A stretch of DNA of 64,000 nucleotides from Pseudoalteromonas sp. MM1. GTDB lineage: Bacteria; Pseudomonadota; Gammaproteobacteria; Enterobacterales; Alteromonadaceae. The notes beneath the pieces are model-generated. The model had not been told where the DNA came from, made no database searches, and was given only the letters and a program-made list of their open reading frames with translations. Below are positions 53,534 through 62,559 of the stretch, one piece after another. Where the stretch lies: NCBI RefSeq assembly GCF_030296835.1, contig NZ_AP027922.1:1054001-1118000 (forward strand), read 5' to 3'. How positions within the stretch are numbered: the stretch's first letter is position 1; each line of letters opens with the position of its first letter. The position numbers and the translations under genes are program-made.

Positions 53534-54337
53534 TTATTGCACTTTTATTTTGTCAATTAAAATACTGCTTAAGTAATATTGCATCATAGGCGTTAAGGCG
53601 CTTACCTCAGTACGTGTGCATGGTCCTTGTAGTTTAGTTAAGCTGCTTAATTTAGTAATGGTTTTAAAGGGCGGTACGGTTACTTCTTTGCCTGCACGCG
53701 CTATACGGGCTTGCTCAGTATTTTGTTGGTGTACAAATGTTGCCACTTCTAGCTCGTTCGTAATTTTTTGCTCTTGGGCAAAGCTAAACAATAAAGGCTC
53801 ACGGTGGAAGCTTGCGCTGTCTATTGATGATTTAGCAAACCATACTACATCGCCTGAGGCACGGTGCGTAATGCGCATGCTCACTTGTGCTAGTATGGTG
53901 GCGCATTGCTGAGTAGGGTATTGCTGCGCTACTTTGGCAAATAAAGGATAAGGGTTTTCAGGTTGAGTTAACGCATATTTTGTATCGTCAGTAAATGCTA
54001 AATCTAACTGATGAATAGCTAACGTGTAGTCACTGTTTTTACTATCAGTCACTTCTAAGCCTTTATCGTTCAAGGCTTGTGTGATTTGCTTTAATAGCGT
54101 GTCTGTTACGCTTGCTTTATCAGTTGTAATACGCACAGTTTGGCCGCGTGTTACCTTGTGCGCCGGTAACTGTACAGACTTAACTTTTGGCGATGCGTGC
54201 TCTGTTTTATACTCAAGCTGGTAAGTTTCGCTCTTTAATGTTGGCTTTAATGGTAAAGCCAAGGGCTCGGCCGGTTGTTTGGTAATTGCACAACCTGCTG
54301 ATAATAATATAAAAAGTGATACAACTATAAAACGCAT
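53534..54337 (-). CDS. Lipoprotein of unknown function
   Basis: A 267-residue lipoprotein (lipobox SAGC at residues 13-16). The mature part is mixed alpha/beta with segments VRITTDKASVTDTLLKQITQAL and SDYTLAIHQLDLAF and four other Cys-containing short stretches; no known motif. It lies immediately upstream of cassette 2 in the same direction, with 86 bases between. It may be a neighbour only, since cassette 1 has no such gene. Confidence 0.75.
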   Translation of the reverse strand: MRFIVVSLFILLSAGCAITKQPAEPLALPLKPTLKSETYQLEYKTEHASPKVKSVQLPAHKVTRGQTVRITTDKASVTDTLLKQITQALNDKGLEVTDSKNSDYTLAIHQLDLAFTDDTKYALTQPENPYPLFAKVAQQYPTQQCATILAQVSMRITHRASGDVVWFAKSSIDSASFHREPLLFSFAQEQKITNELEVATFVHQQNTEQARIARAGKEVTVPPFKTITKLSSLTKLQGPCTRTEVSALTPMMQYYLSSILIDKIKVQ

Positions 54338-54452
54338 AAATACTTAACATCCACTTAAAAAGCCAATAATCGCAACATTGTACGTTAGTCCTATCAAAAC
54401 TTCATGATATTATGCACATAGATGTAGTTAAAAAAGAATAAATTTGTAACGA

Positions 54453-55598
54453 ATGAAGTATCTCACTAATTTTATGTATGTTTGGGTCGCTATTTGTCTA
54501 TCTCTACCGCTTAAGGCAATAGCTAAAGCAGACTCAAACTGGGATGGATTCGTAAAACAGTATGGACGCTACGCAGAAAAAAAACTCAACAGTAAAGGTA
54601 TTCCTGGCGCTGCGCTTTCTATAGTGAGTATTGGTAACGCTGATTATATTCACACCATGGGCCGCACTAAGGCAAGAAGTGGCACACAGATTAACCGCCA
54701 CACCCGTTTTAGGTTGGCTTCGGTGTCAAAAACATTTGCAGGGTCGCTAACTGCAAAGCTTGCAAGTGAAAGGTTAATAGATTTATTTAAACCGGTAAGT
54801 GAGTATATACCTGCCTTTAAAGGTACCGTTTATAAAGACAATTTAAAAGTGTTTCACTTATTAAGCCACTCCAGCGGTTTGGTTCCTAATGCGTATGACA
54901 ATTTAATCGAATCAAGAATGAGTTACCCCGATATTGTCAAAAAGCTATTAACAGTAAAGCCCATTTGCGAACCAGGCCAATGCTATGGCTATCAAAATGT
55001 GATGTTTAGTTTAATTGACGATGTAATTTACAGCGCTACCAATAAAAAATATGATCAGTGGCTGCAAGAGGGCATTTTTACACCATTAAAAATGAGCGAT
55101 ACCAGCTTAGGCTTTGATGCAATGGTGCAGGATAAAAACTATGCACTGCCGCACGTTAGAGGCAAAAAACGTTGGTACACAGCCGAGCTGAAAAAAAACT
55201 ATTATAAAGTTGGCCCGGCTGCGGGCGTAAATGCAAGTGCCACCGATATGGCAAAATGGTTAAATGCGCAATTAGGGCAAAACCTAGATGTACTCTCTTT
55301 AGATGCACTTGCTACACAAACACGTCCTTATACACTTACAAAAAAAGAGCGTTATAGACGGGTATGGAAAAAGGAATTAGAACACGCTTATTATGGATTA
55401 GGCTGGCGTGTTTATAATTATAACGACGAAACGCTTTATTATCATAGTGGCTGGGTGCAAGGCTATCGCAGTGACTTAGTGGTTATACCGCATTTAAATG
55501 TGGGGTTTAGTTTGATTGTTAACGCGGAAACAGGCGTGATAAATGAATTAACTACTGAATTTTTAGACCGTTTATTAAAATACAAACGCACTAAATAA
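54453..55598 (+). CDS. Secreted serine hydrolase, beta-lactamase class C family
   Basis: A 381-residue exported protein (signal peptide to about 25). The SxxK motif is SVSK in FRLASVSKTFAG near 83, the YxN motif is in QCYGYQNVMFSL near 180, and the third motif HSG lies in YYHSGWVQGYRS near 330. Class C-like serine hydrolases include penicillin-binding proteins, esterases and beta-lactamases; the real substrate is unknown. Monocistronic, with a bidirectional terminator downstream. Confidence 0.87.
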   Translation: MKYLTNFMYVWVAICLSLPLKAIAKADSNWDGFVKQYGRYAEKKLNSKGIPGAALSIVSIGNADYIHTMGRTKARSGTQINRHTRFRLASVSKTFAGSLTAKLASERLIDLFKPVSEYIPAFKGTVYKDNLKVFHLLSHSSGLVPNAYDNLIESRMSYPDIVKKLLTVKPICEPGQCYGYQNVMFSLIDDVIYSATNKKYDQWLQEGIFTPLKMSDTSLGFDAMVQDKNYALPHVRGKKRWYTAELKKNYYKVGPAAGVNASATDMAKWLNAQLGQNLDVLSLDALATQTRPYTLTKKERYRRVWKKELEHAYYGLGWRVYNYNDETLYYHSGWVQGYRSDLVVIPHLNVGFSLIVNAETGVINELTTEFLDRLLKYKRTK

Positions 55599-55680
55599 AA
55601 CAGGCCAAGGTTAGCTTAGAAAGGGCCGTGCTTTTAAATTTATTTTTAAAGGTTAAAAGTATAAATAAGCACCTATAATA

Positions 55681-55707
55681 AAAAAACCAGCTTAAAGCTG
55701 GTTTTTT
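55681..55707. terminator. Bidirectional terminator between the hydrolase and yhbY
   Basis: ACCAGCTT-a-AAGCTGGT with flanking A and T runs. Confidence 0.8.
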
Positions 55708-55732
55708 ATAAAAAGCTCACTGCACAATTAAC

Positions 55733-56029
55733 TTATGCGCGTGGTAATTGAATCTTTTTTTCTGCACTTTGACGATAAAGTACAACGGTATGACCTATTG
55801 TTTGTAGCTTAGTTGCGCCGGTTTCACGAACGATTGCATCAAAAATAAGTGCTTTTGTTTCACGATCGTCAGTAGGTACTTTTACTTTAATCAATTCGTG
55901 AATTTCTAATGCACTTTGAATTTCGACTACTACGCCCTCGGTTAAACCGTTAGAACCTAGTAAAACTACAGGCTTGAGGCTATGTGCCTGGCCTTTTAAA
56001 AACTGCTTTTGTTTGTTTGATAATGTCAT
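55733..56029 (-). CDS. yhbY: YhbY, CRM-domain RNA-binding protein
   Basis: A 98-residue protein of the CRM family: SNKQKQFLKGQAHSLKPVVLLGSNGLTEGVV includes the KP-x-x-x-x-G-x-x-G-L motif, followed by HELIKVKVP. It binds pre-50S ribosomal RNA in E. coli. It is divergent from rlmE. Confidence 0.94.
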   Translation of the reverse strand: MTLSNKQKQFLKGQAHSLKPVVLLGSNGLTEGVVVEIQSALEIHELIKVKVPTDDRETKALIFDAIVRETGATKLQTIGHTVVLYRQSAEKKIQLPRA

Positions 56030-56055
56030 GTTTATACAAATTTTGCTGAATATGG

Positions 56056-56084
56056 CTTGAATTAAGGGTATTCTAACGCCATCT
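56056..56084 (+). promoter_or_regulatory. Heat-shock (sigma-32-like) promoter of rlmE-ftsH
   Basis: CTTGAA (56056-56061), 15 bases, CGCCATCT (56077-56084), close to the sigma-32 consensus CTTGAA and CCCCATnT. It lies 34 bases before the rlmE ATG. The E. coli rlmE-ftsH operon is heat-shock controlled. Confidence 0.55.
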
Positions 56085-56117
56085 AAAGAATATTACTAAT
56101 TAGTTGCGTGTTAATTT

Positions 56118-56747
56118 ATGACAAATAAAAAACATTCAGCCAGTTCAAAGCGATGGCTGAAAGAACATTTTGATGATCAATATGTTCAGCAAGCGCAAAA
56201 AAAAGGCTGGCGTTCTCGAGCTGTTTTCAAATTAGATGAGATCCAAAATAAAGATAAACTGCTTCGCCCTGGTATGACTGTTGTTGATTTAGGTGCTGCA
56301 CCAGGCAGCTGGTCACAATACCTAGCCGAAAAAGTATCTGACAAAGGTCAGGTTGTAGCGTGTGACATATTACCAATGGACTCACTTGCGGGGGTTGACT
56401 TTTTACAAGGCGATTTTCGTGAAGAAGCCGTGCTTGATGCATTGTTAAAACGCATTGATGGTAAAAATGTTGATGTGGTACTCTCTGACATGGCACCAAA
56501 TATGAGCGGTAATAACTCGGTAGATCAAGCGGGTAGCATGTATTTGGTAGAATTAGCACTTGATATGTGTCATCAAGTATTAAAGAAAAATGGTGCATTT
56601 GTTGTTAAAGTGTTTCAAGGTGAAGGCTTTGATCAATACTTGCAAGATGTTCGTAATAGTTTTAAAGCAGTGAAAATACGCAAACCTGATGCCTCACGTG
56701 CCCGTTCTCGGGAAGTATATATAGTAGCGACCGGCTACAAACTGTAG
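56118..56747 (+). CDS. rlmE: RlmE, 23S rRNA 2'-O-methyltransferase
   Basis: A 209-residue methyltransferase. The SAM motif is [15 protein letters not shown] near 57, the catalytic residues include Lys in [14 protein letters not shown], Asp in [10 protein letters not shown] and Lys in [10 protein letters not shown]. It methylates U2552 of 23S rRNA. It is 57 bases upstream of ftsH in the same direction, likely one heat-inducible operon. Confidence 0.96.
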   Translation: MTNKKHSASSKRWLKEHFDDQYVQQAQKKGWRSRAVFKLDEIQNKDKLLRPGMTVVDLGAAPGSWSQYLAEKVSDKGQVVACDILPMDSLAGVDFLQGDFREEAVLDALLKRIDGKNVDVVLSDMAPNMSGNNSVDQAGSMYLVELALDMCHQVLKKNGAFVVKVFQGEGFDQYLQDVRNSFKAVKIRKPDASRARSREVYIVATGYKL

Positions 56748-56804
56748 TACAGTTGCTTGGCGTTTAGTTGAATTTAAATTAATTGGATACAAGAGGTTAA
56801 CCCC

Positions 56805-58757
56805 TTGAGCGATATGGCGAAAAATCTAATACTCTGGCTGGTTATTGCAGTTGTGCTAATGTCAGTATTTCAGAGCTTTAATGGCGGCGATCAAGTTGAT
56901 CGTCAAACAAGTTACACTCAATTTGTAAAAGACGTGCGTAGCGGCTCTTTACAAGAAGTTATTATTGACCGTGGAACGGGTAATATTACAGGTACTAAAA
57001 GTAGTGGTGAGCGTTTTCAAACCACAATGCCAATGTACGATGAAGATTTAATTAATGATTTACTTAAAAACGATGTAAATGTGAAAGGCGTTCAGCCTGA
57101 AGAACAATCGTTTTTAGCAAGTATTTTTATCTCTTGGTTCCCAATGTTGCTGCTTATAGGGGTATGGATATTCTTCATGCGTCAAATGCAAGGCGGTGGC
57201 GGTAAAGGCGCAATGTCGTTTGGTAAAAGCAAAGCGCGTCTGATGAGCGAAGACCAAGTTAAAACAACCTTTGCTGATGTAGCAGGTTGTGATGAAGCAA
57301 AAGACGATGTAACAGAGTTAGTAGACTTTTTACGTGACCCTTCTAAGTTCCAAAAACTTGGTGGTAGTATCCCTAAGGGCGTACTAATGGTGGGCCCTCC
57401 TGGTACGGGTAAAACATTACTTGCCAAAGCCGTAGCCGGTGAAGCAAAAGTACCGTTTTTCACCATTTCAGGTTCTGACTTTGTTGAAATGTTTGTTGGT
57501 GTCGGTGCATCGCGTGTACGTGACATGTTTGAACAAGCTAAAAAGGCTGCACCATGTATTATCTTTATAGATGAGATTGATGCCGTAGGCCGTAAGCGTG
57601 GCGCTGGCATGGGCGGTGGACACGACGAACGCGAACAAACATTAAACCAAATGCTAGTCGAAATGGATGGTTTTGAAGGTAACGAAGGTATTATCGTTAT
57701 AGCGGCAACTAACCGCCCTGACGTACTAGACCCTGCATTACTTCGTCCTGGTCGTTTTGACCGTCAAGTAGTGGTTGGCTTGCCTGATATTCGTGGCCGT
57801 GAGCAAATCCTTAAAGTACATATGCGTAAAGTGCCATTAGGCGATAACGTAGAAGCGGCAGTTATTGCGCGTGGTACGCCTGGTTTCTCTGGTGCTGATT
57901 TAGCAAACCTTGTAAACGAAGCTGCACTTTATGCCGCACGTGGTAATAAACGTGTTGTAAGTATGGCTGAATTTGATGCTGCTAAAGATAAAATCATGAT
58001 GGGTGCTGAGCGCAAGACCATGGTGATGAGTGAGCAAGAGAAAGAAATGACGGCGTATCATGAAGCGGGCCATGCTATTGTTGGCCGTATGGTGCCAGAG
58101 CACGACCCAGTTTATAAAGTGTCGATTATTCCACGTGGCCGTGCCCTTGGTGTAACTATGTACCTACCTGAACAGGACCGTGTTAGCCATTCTAAAGAGC
58201 TTTTAGAGTCAATGATTTCAAGCCTTTACGGTGGCCGAATTGCTGAAGCACTTATTTATGGTGAAGACAAAGTAACAACGGGTGCGAGTAACGACATTGA
58301 ACGTGCTACAGATATTGCGCGTAAAATGGTAACGCAGTGGGGCTTGAGTGAAAAACTAGGTCCGTTACTTTACGCTGAAGATCAAAACGAGATGTACATG
58401 GGTGGCGGCGGTGGTCGCGCAATGAGCATGTCTGATGAAACAGCTAAAGTAATTGATGCCGAAGTACGCTTATTCTCAGACCGTAACTATCAAAGAGCAG
58501 AAGATATATTAAAAGAAAATATTGATATTCTTCATGCTATGAAAGATGCATTAATGAAATACGAAACAATTGATGCGAAGCAAATTGATGATTTAATGGC
58601 GCGTCAGCCTGTGCGTGAACCACGTGATGCACATGACCGTTTAGACGATAAGGCAACTAAAACAGTTGCACCTCAAGAAAAGCCGGTTGATGAAAGCCAA
58701 AAACCGGATGATTCATCGAAAAAAGATGAAACAAACCTTGATGATAAAGCTGAATAA
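56805..58757 (+). CDS. ftsH: FtsH, membrane-bound ATP-dependent zinc metalloprotease
   Basis: A 650-residue inner-membrane AAA+ protease. Two N-terminal helices (about 8-25 and 103-125) flank a periplasmic segment. Walker A GPPGTGKT at 197-204, Walker [32 protein letters not shown], and zinc motif HEAGH near 423. The start TTG at 56805 is chosen because AGAGG lies 8 bases upstream; an in-frame ATG follows at 56814. It degrades membrane and regulatory proteins such as LpxC and sigma-32 in E. coli. The long C-terminal tail is charged. Confidence 0.96.
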   Translation: MSDMAKNLILWLVIAVVLMSVFQSFNGGDQVDRQTSYTQFVKDVRSGSLQEVIIDRGTGNITGTKSSGERFQTTMPMYDEDLINDLLKNDVNVKGVQPEEQSFLASIFISWFPMLLLIGVWIFFMRQMQGGGGKGAMSFGKSKARLMSEDQVKTTFADVAGCDEAKDDVTELVDFLRDPSKFQKLGGSIPKGVLMVGPPGTGKTLLAKAVAGEAKVPFFTISGSDFVEMFVGVGASRVRDMFEQAKKAAPCIIFIDEIDAVGRKRGAGMGGGHDEREQTLNQMLVEMDGFEGNEGIIVIAATNRPDVLDPALLRPGRFDRQVVVGLPDIRGREQILKVHMRKVPLGDNVEAAVIARGTPGFSGADLANLVNEAALYAARGNKRVVSMAEFDAAKDKIMMGAERKTMVMSEQEKEMTAYHEAGHAIVGRMVPEHDPVYKVSIIPRGRALGVTMYLPEQDRVSHSKELLESMISSLYGGRIAEALIYGEDKVTTGASNDIERATDIARKMVTQWGLSEKLGPLLYAEDQNEMYMGGGGGRAMSMSDETAKVIDAEVRLFSDRNYQRAEDILKENIDILHAMKDALMKYETIDAKQIDDLMARQPVREPRDAHDRLDDKATKTVAPQEKPVDESQKPDDSSKKDETNLDDKAE

Positions 58758-58775
58758 TCGTTAAAATAATGCTTT

Positions 58776-58802
58776 AAAAGCCCCGTACTTCGGGGCTTTT
58801 TT
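58776..58802 (+). terminator. Terminator of ftsH
   Basis: AAAAGCCCCG-tact-CGGGGCTTTT (58776-58800) then TT. It lies 18 bases after the stop and just before folP, so folP needs some readthrough or its own promoter. Confidence 0.85.
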
Positions 58803-58827
58803 GTATCAAATAACTAAAAGGTTGGCG

Positions 58828-59673
58828 ATGACTAACATAATAAAGCTTCCCCGTGGGCGTAAACTTAATTTAGAAAAACCATGTGTGATGGGGATTTTAA
58901 ATGTGACCCCAGATTCATTTACTGATGGTGGAAAGTTTTTAGATACAGGGCTCGCGGAGCAACAGGCAATGCAGTTGTTAGACGAGGGTGCAACTATCAT
59001 TGATATTGGCGGGGAGTCTACACGTCCAGGCGCGCCAGATGTTAGTTTAGACGATGAACTAAATCGTGTGATACCTGCAATAAAAGCCATTAGAGCTAAA
59101 AGTGACTGTGTTATATCGGTAGATACCAGTAAAGCGCAGGTCATGGAACAGGCGATTTTAGCTGGTGCTGATATAGTTAACGATGTAAGAGCTTTACAAG
59201 AACCCGGTGCACTAAGTACAGTGGCTAAATACCCTGATGTTGCAGTGTGCTTGATGCACATGCAAGGGCAGCCCCGCACAATGCAAAGTGCACCCACTTA
59301 TACTGATTTGTTAGCGCAAATTAACCTCTTTTTTGAGCAGCGCATAAGCGCATGCGAAACAGCGGGTATTAAGGTAGAGCAACTTATCCTCGACCCGGGT
59401 TTTGGCTTTGGCAAAACCCTTGAGCATAATTTTGAAATACTTGCTAAATTTAATGCATTTAATAAATTCGGATTACCGCTTTTAGCAGGTCTTTCACGCA
59501 AGTCGATGATAGGTAATTTACTAAACAGAAAAACAGATGAGCGATTAGCGGGCAGCTTAGCCGGTGCGCTAATTGCTGCGCAAAATGGCGCAAAAATTAT
59601 TCGTGTACACGATGTAAAAGAAACAGCAGATGTGCTTGGTGTACTCCAAGCTTGCGAAAAAGGAGCTTTATAA
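58828..59673 (+). CDS. folP: Dihydropteroate synthase
   Basis: A 281-residue enzyme with [16 protein letters not shown] near 22, [15 protein letters not shown] near 60 and the C-terminal GLSRKSMIG motif. It makes dihydropteroate for folate synthesis and is the sulfonamide target. The ATG at 58828 has AAGG 6 bases before it; the TTG at 58801 is not used. Its stop overlaps the glmM start by one base (TAATG). Confidence 0.95.
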   Translation: MTNIIKLPRGRKLNLEKPCVMGILNVTPDSFTDGGKFLDTGLAEQQAMQLLDEGATIIDIGGESTRPGAPDVSLDDELNRVIPAIKAIRAKSDCVISVDTSKAQVMEQAILAGADIVNDVRALQEPGALSTVAKYPDVAVCLMHMQGQPRTMQSAPTYTDLLAQINLFFEQRISACETAGIKVEQLILDPGFGFGKTLEHNFEILAKFNAFNKFGLPLLAGLSRKSMIGNLLNRKTDERLAGSLAGALIAAQNGAKIIRVHDVKETADVLGVLQACEKGAL

Positions 59674-61013
59674 TGAGTGAAAGAAAATATTTTGGTACCG
59701 ATGGGGTACGTGGTTTAGTGGGCACAGCGCCAATCAATCCTGAGTTTGCAATGAAATTAGGCTGGGCCGCTGGTCGAGTTCTATCTCTAAGTGGAACAAA
59801 AAAAGTAATTATAGGTAAAGATACCCGTATTTCAGGTTACATGTTAGAAACCGCGCTTGAAGCAGGTTTAATTGCCGCAGGAATAGATGTAGTACTACTT
59901 GGGCCAATGCCAACGCCCGCTGTTGCATATTTAGCGCAAACGTTTAGAGCTGAAGCGGGTATTGTAATTAGTGCATCGCATAACCCTTATTACGATAACG
60001 GGATTAAGTTTTTTAATGGCCAAGGCTTAAAGTTGGATGATGACGTTGAGCTACAAATTGAAGCGATGCTTGATGAACCAATGACCTGTGTTGCCTCAGA
60101 TAAGCTTGGTAAAGCCTCGCGCTTAGTAAGTGCTGATGGGCGCTATATTGAATTTTGTAAAAGCCAATTTCCACAAGGCTTGTCACTTGAAGGTTTAAAA
60201 GTTGTACTAGATTGTGCCAATGGCGCAACCTATCATATTGCACCGTCGGTAATGCGTGAGCTAGGCGCACAAGTGATTACTCATGCATGTGAGCCTAATG
60301 GTGTGAATATAAACCATGAATGTGGTGCTACACACGTTGATACGTTAAAGCGCAAAGTGCTAGAGCATAAAGCCGATGTGGGTATTGCTTACGATGGTGA
60401 TGGCGACCGTGTAATGATGGTTGATCACAACGGTCGTGTATTTGACGGTGATGACTTAGTTTACATTATTGCCTGCCAAGCGGCTGAAGATCATATGCTA
60501 GGTGGTGGTGTTGTTGGCACGGTTATGTCGAACATGGGGCTTGAAAATGCATTAAAAGCAAAAGGAATTGAATTTGCACGCAGTAAAGTTGGCGACCGTT
60601 ATGTAATGGAAATGCTGCAGCAAAAAGGGTGGAGAATTGGCGGCGAAAGCTCAGGGCATGTATTAAACCTTGATTTAATCACCACGGGTGATGGCATTAT
60701 TTCAAGCCTTCAGGTATTGGCTGCAATGGTGGCTCAAAATCGCACATTACAAGATTTAGGGGCTGGTTTTACAAAGTACCCAATGAAAATGATTAATGTA
60801 CGTTACACACCTGGTACAGACCCTACACAAGCACCGGAAGTACAAGATGCAGTTGCACAAGTAGAGCAAGCTTTAGGTGAAAAAGGCCGTGTCTTACTTC
60901 GTAAATCAGGCACTGAACCGGTAGTACGTGTTATGGTTGAGGCCGAACAAGAAAAAATAGTTTTAGATAGTGCGCAAAAAATTGCAGCAGTTGTCGAATC
61001 TATGAGCAAATAA
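59673..61013 (+). CDS. glmM: Phosphoglucosamine mutase
   Basis: A 446-residue enzyme. Active-site Ser in [13 protein letters not shown] near 100, metal loop [11 protein letters not shown] near 240, and sugar loop GGESSGH near 325. It converts glucosamine 6-phosphate to the 1-phosphate for cell-wall precursors. AAAGGAG precedes the coupled ATG at 59673. Confidence 0.96.
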   Translation: MSERKYFGTDGVRGLVGTAPINPEFAMKLGWAAGRVLSLSGTKKVIIGKDTRISGYMLETALEAGLIAAGIDVVLLGPMPTPAVAYLAQTFRAEAGIVISASHNPYYDNGIKFFNGQGLKLDDDVELQIEAMLDEPMTCVASDKLGKASRLVSADGRYIEFCKSQFPQGLSLEGLKVVLDCANGATYHIAPSVMRELGAQVITHACEPNGVNINHECGATHVDTLKRKVLEHKADVGIAYDGDGDRVMMVDHNGRVFDGDDLVYIIACQAAEDHMLGGGVVGTVMSNMGLENALKAKGIEFARSKVGDRYVMEMLQQKGWRIGGESSGHVLNLDLITTGDGIISSLQVLAAMVAQNRTLQDLGAGFTKYPMKMINVRYTPGTDPTQAPEVQDAVAQVEQALGEKGRVLLRKSGTEPVVRVMVEAEQEKIVLDSAQKIAAVVESMSK

Positions 61014-61093
61014 ACTGATTGAGAACAATAACCTCTTGTAACTTAGGGCGAGAAAAGTTAATATCTCGCCCGCTTTCTAATTTGGAGTGGAAA

Positions 61094-61843
61094 ATGGCAA
61101 TACGTAAGACAATGGTCGCAGGCAACTGGAAAATGAATGGCTCTTTAGAGCTTGTAACTCAACTGTCTAATGCCGTTAACAGTGTTAAATCAAATGAGAT
61201 AGACATTGTTTTATTTCCTCCATTTCCATTAGTACCAGCACTTGTTGATAGTGGTGTTACCACAGGTACACAAACGCTAAGTGAAAATACTCCTGGTGCA
61301 TTTACCGGTGAAGTTGATGCTCAGCTTATAAAAGATTTGGGTGCTGAGTACGTACTTGTAGGTCACTCAGAGCGACGCAGTATCTATAAAGAAAGCAATG
61401 CAACCGTAGCCGCAAAGTTTGCTCGCGCGCAGCAAGTGGGACTAACGCCTATTTTGTGTATTGGTGAAAGCGAGAGCGAACAAGAAAACGGTCAAACCGA
61501 ACACGTGGTTGCTGCACAAATTGATGCAGTAATTGAGAAATTAGGTGTAGCAGCTCTGAAACATTCTGTGATAGCATACGAGCCCGTTTGGGCCATAGGC
61601 ACAGGTAAGACTGCATCGCCAGAACAGGCACAAGCTGTTCATAAATTTATCCGTGACAAAATTGCTTCATTAGACAGCGATTTAGCACAAGGGCTTACCA
61701 TCTTGTATGGTGGTAGCGTTAACGAAAAAAATAGCGAATTATTATTTGCACAGCCAGATATAGACGGCGGCCTTATTGGCGGTGCTAGTCTAAAAGCAGA
61801 TTCGTTCACTGCAATCTGTAACAGTGCAAAAGGGACCGTATAA
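61094..61843 (+). CDS. tpiA: Triose-phosphate isomerase
   Basis: A 249-residue TIM-barrel enzyme. AGNWKMNGS is near residue 8, VGHSERR near 93, catalytic Glu in AYEPVWAIGTG near 165 and loop GGSVNEKN near 212. It interconverts glyceraldehyde 3-phosphate and dihydroxyacetone phosphate. The ATG at 61094 has GGAG 6-9 bases before it. It lies between glmM and secG, an order seen in several gammaproteobacteria. Confidence 0.96.
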   Translation: MAIRKTMVAGNWKMNGSLELVTQLSNAVNSVKSNEIDIVLFPPFPLVPALVDSGVTTGTQTLSENTPGAFTGEVDAQLIKDLGAEYVLVGHSERRSIYKESNATVAAKFARAQQVGLTPILCIGESESEQENGQTEHVVAAQIDAVIEKLGVAALKHSVIAYEPVWAIGTGKTASPEQAQAVHKFIRDKIASLDSDLAQGLTILYGGSVNEKNSELLFAQPDIDGGLIGGASLKADSFTAICNSAKGTV

Positions 61844-61845
61844 AG

Positions 61846-62193
61846 ATGTACGAAATTTTATTAGTAGTTTATTTAGTTGTAGCTTTAGCTTTAGTTGGTA
61901 TGGTTTTAATCCAGCAAGGTAAAGGCGCAGACATGGGTTCTTCATTTGGCGCCGGTGCTTCGGGCACAGTTTTTGGCTCATCAGGTGCAGGTAACTTCAT
62001 GACTAAAACAACAACTAGCTTAGCAACAGTATTTTTTGTTCTAAGTATTGTGTTAGGTAACTTAACTGCCGGTCAAATCAAAAAGACCGATGAGTGGGAA
62101 AATCTTGAAGCAGCACCTGCAGTAGAAACTGTAGCGCCAGCAGAAGAGGATGTACCTGTTACTCAACAGCAGAGCTCTGACGTACCAAACTAA
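61846..62193 (+). CDS. secG: SecG, preprotein translocase subunit
   Basis: A 115-residue membrane protein with two helices (residues about 1-23 and 53-77) and MVLIQQGKGADMGSSFGAGAS, the SecG signature. The tail is acidic. It starts 2 bases after the tpiA stop and is followed by a tRNA-Leu gene, as in E. coli. Confidence 0.94.
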   Translation: MYEILLVVYLVVALALVGMVLIQQGKGADMGSSFGAGASGTVFGSSGAGNFMTKTTTSLATVFFVLSIVLGNLTAGQIKKTDEWENLEAAPAVETVAPAEEDVPVTQQQSSDVPN

Positions 62194-62275
62194 TTTAGCG
62201 TAAAGCTAACGTTAAACGATTTATATTCCTCAAGTAAGTCAATAAGTTTAACACCTAAGCGAAAGCTTAAAAAAT

Positions 62276-62360
62276 GCGGATGTGGTGGAATTGGTAGACA
62301 CGCTACCTTGAGGGGGTAGTGCTTTCGGGCGTGGGGGTTCAAGTCCCCCCATCCGCACCA
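62276..62360 (+). tRNA. tRNA-Leu (anticodon GAG)
   Basis: 85 bases with CCA encoded. Acceptor GCGGATG pairs with CATCCGC, anticodon loop TTGAGGG gives anticodon GAG, long variable arm (class II), T arm GGGGG-TTCAAGT-CCCCC. It corresponds to E. coli leuU, which also follows secG. Confidence 0.96.
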
Positions 62361-62366
62361 AATTAT

Positions 62367-62402
62367 AAAACCAGTAGCAGCAATGCTAGTGGTTTTTTTT
62401 TG
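62367..62402 (+). terminator. Terminator after tRNA-Leu
   Basis: ACCAGTAGCA pairs with TGCTAGTGGT with one mismatch, then a run of T (to 62401). Confidence 0.8.
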
Positions 62403-62501
62403 TGCCAAATTTTTATTTTGAACGCTTTCTTCTTTTAGGGTTTTTAGGTGGTTAGAGGCCACTGTATTTGTAAAAAAAACTAGAAATATTACAAATTTAG
62501 T

Positions 62502-62528
62502 TAACACTTATAGGTAATAAGCCGATAA
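62502..62528 (+). promoter_or_regulatory. Flagellar sigma-28 promoter of the chemoreceptor gene
   Basis: GCCGATAA (62521-62528) is an exact sigma-28 -10 element. TAACACTT (62502-62509), 11 bases upstream, matches TAAAGTTT at 5 of 8. The receptor ATG is 32 bases downstream. Confidence 0.65.
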
Positions 62529-62559
62529 TAGATATAGACAACAAAATAAGGTATACACA

